This document shows, one piece after another, positions 60,981 through 64,000 of a stretch of DNA of 64,000 bases (within the stretch, counting starts at the first letter, position 1; each line of letters opens with the position of its first letter). This stretch comes from Oceanicaulis sp. HLUCCA04. Its GTDB lineage: Bacteria; Pseudomonadota; Alphaproteobacteria; Caulobacterales; Maricaulaceae. Location: the NCBI GenBank assembly GCA_001314625.1, contig LJSH01000004.1, positions 50,039 through 114,038 of the forward strand, read 5' to 3'. Made by a program: the position numbers and the translations under genes. The notes below the pieces were generated by a model that was given only the letters and a program-made list of their open reading frames with translations, was not told the DNA's origin and did no database searches.

Positions 60981-62177
60981 CTAGCCCTTCTTCACGGCAG
61001 CGACGATTTTCTGCGCGGCGTCGTCGAGATCGTCAGCCGACGTAATGTCCAGCCCGCTCTCATTGAGGATTTTCTTGCCCTGATCGACATTGGTGCCTTC
61101 CAGGCGCACGACCAGCGGCACTTTCAGGCCCACTTCCTTCACCGCGGCGACAACGCCTTCGGCGATAACATCGCAGCGCATGATGCCGCCAAAGATGTTG
61201 ACCAATATGCCTTTGACGTTCTTGTCGGCGGTGATGATCTTGAAGGCGTGGGTGACTTTTTCCTTGGATGCGCCGCCGCCCACATCGAGGAAGTTGGCCG
61301 GTTCTGCGCCATAGAGCTTGATGATGTCCATCGTCGCCATGGCGAGCCCTGCGCCATTGACCATGCAGCCGATATTGCCGTCGAGCGCGATATAGGCGAG
61401 GTCGTATTTGGACGCCTCGATTTCCTTTTCATCCTCTTCGGTGAGATCGCGCAGGGCGCGGATATCATCGTGACGGAAGAGGGCATTGCCGTCGAACGAC
61501 ACCTTGGCGTCGAGAACCCGCAAATGACCGTCCTTCATCACGATCAGCGGATTGACCTCCAGAAGGCTCATATCCTTCTCGGTGAAGGCCCGGTAAAGGA
61601 TCGGCGCCAGTGACAGCATGTCCTCGCGCGCAGGCCCTTTGAGCTCGAGCGCATCGGCAATCCTGCCTGCATCGCTGGAGGTAACGCCCGTTTGCGGGTC
61701 GATATTGATGGTGAGGATTTTTTCCGGAGTCTCTTCGGCCACCGCCTCGATATCCATGCCGCCTTCGGTCGAGACGACAAAGGCGACGCGGCCCGTTTCG
61801 CGGTTGACCAGCAAGGACAGGTAAAGCTCGGTCTCGATATCGGCGCCGTCCTCGATATAGAGACGGTTGACCTGTTTGCCGGCCGGGCCGGTCTGGTGCG
61901 TGACGAGCGTATTGCCCAGCATGTCTTTCGCGTGCGCGATCACCTCGTCACGGCTGAAGGCCAGGCGCACGCCGCCCTTGGCGTCCGGGCCCAGCTCCTT
62001 GAACTTGCCTTTGCCCCGGCCACCGGCATGGATCTGCGATTTCACCACCCAGAGCGGGCCTGGCAGTTTGTCGGCAGCAGCGCCCGCCTCATCGGCGGAA
62101 AAAATGGCAACTCCGTCCGCGACGGGGGCGCCAAACGCTTTCAGCACGGCTTTGGCCTGATGCTCGTGGATGTTCAT
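60981..62177 (-). CDS. sucC: Succinate-CoA ligase beta subunit
   Basis: 398 residues. ATP-grasp domain starting [35 protein letters not shown], the ADP/GDP site, and the C-terminal CoA-ligase part with [20 protein letters not shown] and [13 protein letters not shown]. Pairs with SucD directly downstream. First gene of the suc operon, with a promoter candidate at 62253-62280. Confidence 0.97.
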   Translation of the reverse strand: MNIHEHQAKAVLKAFGAPVADGVAIFSADEAGAAADKLPGPLWVVKSQIHAGGRGKGKFKELGPDAKGGVRLAFSRDEVIAHAKDMLGNTLVTHQTGPAGKQVNRLYIEDGADIETELYLSLLVNRETGRVAFVVSTEGGMDIEAVAEETPEKILTINIDPQTGVTSSDAGRIADALELKGPAREDMLSLAPILYRAFTEKDMSLLEVNPLIVMKDGHLRVLDAKVSFDGNALFRHDDIRALRDLTEEDEKEIEASKYDLAYIALDGNIGCMVNGAGLAMATMDIIKLYGAEPANFLDVGGGASKEKVTHAFKIITADKNVKGILVNIFGGIMRCDVIAEGVVAAVKEVGLKVPLVVRLEGTNVDQGKKILNESGLDITSADDLDDAAQKIVAAVKKG

Positions 62178-62252
62178 GGGGCAGCACTCACCTTGTTACC
62201 GGGCAGGGACAATCCGGCGGAGCGGATTGCTACAGGAGAAGAGTCGCGTCGG

Positions 62253-62280
62253 CTTATACCATCGCCCTGCCGCAGCGCAA
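62253..62280 (-). promoter_or_regulatory. Predicted promoter of sucCD
   Basis: On the minus strand TTGCGC (62275-62280), 16-base spacer, TATAAG (62253-62258), giving a leader of about 70 bases before sucC. The -10 box is good, the -35 box moderate. Confidence 0.45.
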
Positions 62281-62299
62281 CGCGCGTGCCTGCAAGCGG

Positions 62300-62581
62300 T
62301 CAGGAGCGGCGCCGGGTGAGGCGCAAACCGGCTGTGATGAACGCCCAGCCCAATCCTGCGCAAAAGCCGGTGACGAGAATGAAGGGGGCTGCCGGGTCCG
62401 GTCCGCCGCTGGTATCGGAGGCCAGAGCCAGAAAGCCGAGCTGGCCAATAAGGACAGGCATACCCGTGCCGACCAGCAGCCAGCCTATCCATGTCAGTAG
62501 GGACAGCCGCCCCAGCTGCGAACGCAAAAGGAATGACGCCGCCGCCCCGATCACTGCGCCGAGCACTATGGCGAACAGCAT
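62300..62581 (-). CDS. Small membrane protein of unknown function
   Basis: 93 residues with three hydrophobic segments (about 1-20, 28-52 and 64-85) and a basic C-terminus. Starts right after the stop of the MFS gene (TAAATG) and is probably cotranslated with it. No family recognised. An accessory subunit of the transporter is possible. Confidence 0.65.
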   Translation of the reverse strand: MLFAIVLGAVIGAAASFLLRSQLGRLSLLTWIGWLLVGTGMPVLIGQLGFLALASDTSGGPDPAAPFILVTGFCAGLGWAFITAGLRLTRRRS

Positions 62582-63841
62582 TTACGCGTCTCCTTGGCTG
62601 CGCGGTGCAGTTTCGGCCTCTGGCGCCTCGATCTCGGCCAGCTCGGCGGATGTCGCCATCAGATTGACGAAGGGCTCGCGTTCGCTGGCTCTGACCGGCG
62701 CGCGTATACGCGCACGCCAGAGTGCCCCGGCGCACAGGATCAGATTGCCGATCGCGCCGACCAGAAAGAGGCCCCGGCTGCCCAGCACGCTTTCATACGC
62801 AATACCGGCCAGAACCGGCCCGATCATCGATCCGGCTGCCCACAGCATCAGCACGCCTGATGCGATGGCGGGAAGCTCCTCCACCGTGGAGCGGTCGGCG
62901 GCGTGGGCAACAGCAACGCCGTAATAGCTCAGACTGACCGCGCCCCAAGCCCCGGCGAGCGCCGCGCCATAGACCAGTCCGGGATTGATGAAGATGGCGA
63001 GTATCAGGGCGAAAACCGTGCCCAGAGCGGCAGCCCCGGCGATGATCCAGCGGCGGTCAAGCCTGTCTGAAAGGCGGCCCACAGGCCATTGGACGATCAT
63101 GGACGCGCCGTAAATGACAGCCATCACAATCGCTGCGCCACCGGCCACCGCGCCCGGTTCCAGCGAGTCTGCCCAGATCGGGATGAAGGCGAGCAGGCCG
63201 GTATTGACCACTCCGGCGATGAAGGCGGCCAGCGCCGCCGCCGGGGCTATCCGGAACAGGAGCCAGGGCGGCGCGCGTTCGCCCTCGGGGATGGCCGGCT
63301 GGGCGCGGCGGGTGACAGTGACGGGCACCAGCGCCAGCGCCAGAAAAATACCGGCGACGATGAAGCTCTGCGTCAGCTCCAGCCCCGGCAACGCAATCAG
63401 GAACGGTCCGAAAATCAGCCCGGCACGCCCGACGATCTGATAGGCGGAAATTACCGCGCCGCGGCGCTGGGACGGGGTGGCGTCAGCGATCCAGCTCTCG
63501 GCGACGGCAAACAGGCCTGCGGTGCACACGCCAAATCCGAACCGCGCCAGAAGCCACCACCACATCTGCGAATCCAGGGCCAGCATGAGGGTGAGTGCGG
63601 CAGACAGTCCGGCAAAGGCGGCATAGGCGCGGATATGACCGATGGCGCGGATCGCGGACGGCGCAAACCAGGCGCCCAGCATGAACCCGGCTCCATAGGA
63701 GGCTGCGACGAAACCGATCAGGGTCCCGCTCCAGCCCTGCGCCAGCATGGCCAGCGGCATGGATACGCCCAGAACGCCGACCGACGCCTGCAGAAGAAAA
63801 GCTCCGCCCAGCACCGTGGCGATATTTCGGTAAATAACCAT
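62582..63841 (-). CDS. MFS transporter (YfmO/sugar- or drug-efflux-like)
   Basis: 419 residues, 12 predicted membrane helices in two halves with a charged cytoplasmic loop (about 195-212, PAIPEGERAPP). Motifs include GRLSDRLDRRWII (MFS motif A-like, second half) and AESWIADATPSQRRGAVISAY in the first half. The C-terminal tail is long, acidic and without helices (about 385-419). The AESWI segment resembles the UMF2/YcaD-like MFS group. Substrate unknown. Confidence 0.85.
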   Translation of the reverse strand: MVIYRNIATVLGGAFLLQASVGVLGVSMPLAMLAQGWSGTLIGFVAASYGAGFMLGAWFAPSAIRAIGHIRAYAAFAGLSAALTLMLALDSQMWWWLLARFGFGVCTAGLFAVAESWIADATPSQRRGAVISAYQIVGRAGLIFGPFLIALPGLELTQSFIVAGIFLALALVPVTVTRRAQPAIPEGERAPPWLLFRIAPAAALAAFIAGVVNTGLLAFIPIWADSLEPGAVAGGAAIVMAVIYGASMIVQWPVGRLSDRLDRRWIIAGAAALGTVFALILAIFINPGLVYGAALAGAWGAVSLSYYGVAVAHAADRSTVEELPAIASGVLMLWAAGSMIGPVLAGIAYESVLGSRGLFLVGAIGNLILCAGALWRARIRAPVRASEREPFVNLMATSAELAEIEAPEAETAPRSQGDA

Positions 63842-63964
63842 GGGGCGGGCCGGTCCCGGTTGCAGGAAAGGGGGAGAAGGCGGGCGTCAGAACATCACGC
63901 CGGGAAGGCCGGTTCAAGGCTGCAGATACACGCGCGCTGACCGCGCGTGCAAAGCCGGGGGTGC

Positions 63965-64000
63965 TCAGCCCATCCGGGCAAGGCGCGCTGCGCCCCAGTC
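63965..64000 (-). CDS. Possible 3' end of a gene running off the window
   Basis: The minus strand is open from the window edge through 11 codons (DWGAARLARMG) to a TGA at 63965-63967. The reading is short and cannot be assigned; it may be coding or chance. The region 63842-63964 between it and the MFS gene shows nothing else. Confidence 0.25.
   Translation of the reverse strand, partial: DWGAARLARMG

Noticed and set aside
63883-64000. A plus-strand gene running off the right end
   Set aside because: Only shadow frames of the MFS gene reach here; a short minus-strand tail is listed instead at low confidence.

Overview
The window is about 64 kb of GC-rich, densely packed chromosome from an alphaproteobacterium. 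The most likely order is Maricaulales/Hyphomonadales (Maricaulis, Oceanicaulis or Glycocaulis type) or a close relative of Caulobacterales. This placement is inferred from gene content: a fused YlxR-L7Ae protein between nusA and infB, a CP4-like EPSP synthase, TIGR02300, DUF1150 and IalB proteins, an MmcB gene under a GTTC-N7-GTTC SOS box, RegB/RegA/SenC, ccmABCDG, a ChrR-type ECF pair, and an FzlA-like GST. No phage, transposase, integrase or CRISPR array is visible. The region looks like core chromosome with some accessory genes.

Layout. 0-6 kb: GST-like protein, CDF cation exporter and creatininase-family amidohydrolase (minus strand), then acetyl-CoA synthetase and a low-molecular-weight phosphatase (plus strand), and ThpR. 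6-16.6 kb: the translation/RNA block rimP-nusA-ylxR-infB-(DMT protein)-rbfA-truB-rpsO-pnp. It starts with a leader carrying a promoter and an intrinsic-terminator hairpin ahead of rimP. 16.7-21.1 kb: an outer-membrane barrel protein and aconitase. 21.4-24.4 kb: cytochrome c maturation genes ccmABCDG with start/stop overlaps, broken only by a hairpin-rich 258-bp spacer. 24.4-32 kb: MarR regulator, Nudix hydrolase, beta-lactamase-fold esterase, and a minus-strand run of PBP1, lipoprotein, pyridoxal kinase and DUF429. 32-37 kb: small envelope proteins, a lipoprotein glycerophosphodiesterase, a Tat-exported D-amino-acid-oxidase-like protein with permuted motif order, aroA, TIGR02300 and tRNA-Ala(GGC). 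37-46 kb: CsgH-like, DUF305 and LVIVD-like secreted proteins, DUF1150, UbiH-type hydroxylase, ECF sigma/ChrR-like pair, IalB and PHA depolymerase. 46-51 kb: SenC/RegB/RegA, MmcB, a small zincin, sirtuin and GNAT. 51-62 kb: TCA genes sucC, sucD, sucA, sucB and lpd on the minus strand, interrupted by plus-strand genes. 62-64 kb: a small membrane protein and an MFS transporter.

How the genes fit together. Carbon flow is strongly represented: acetate activation (acs), aconitase, 2-oxoglutarate dehydrogenase with its E3, succinyl-CoA synthetase, and PHB mobilisation. Respiratory assembly and redox control are represented by the Ccm proteins, SenC, RegBA and the UbiH-type hydroxylase. Stress and light signalling appear as an ECF/ChrR-like pair, an SOS-controlled repair gene and, most notably, a two-gene operon of a degenerate GGDEF/EAL-like protein followed by a BLUF photoreceptor. 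That operon lies inside the suc cluster in the opposite orientation.

The items most worth following up are: the split BLUF plus degenerate-EAL pair; the rimP leader attenuator; the permuted oxidase; the ChrR-like factor that has lost its N-terminal zinc ligands but keeps the cupin metal site; the two-lipoyl-domain SucB; and the near-leaderless SOS promoter of mmcB. All functional calls rest on motif and family recognition by eye. No database search was run.
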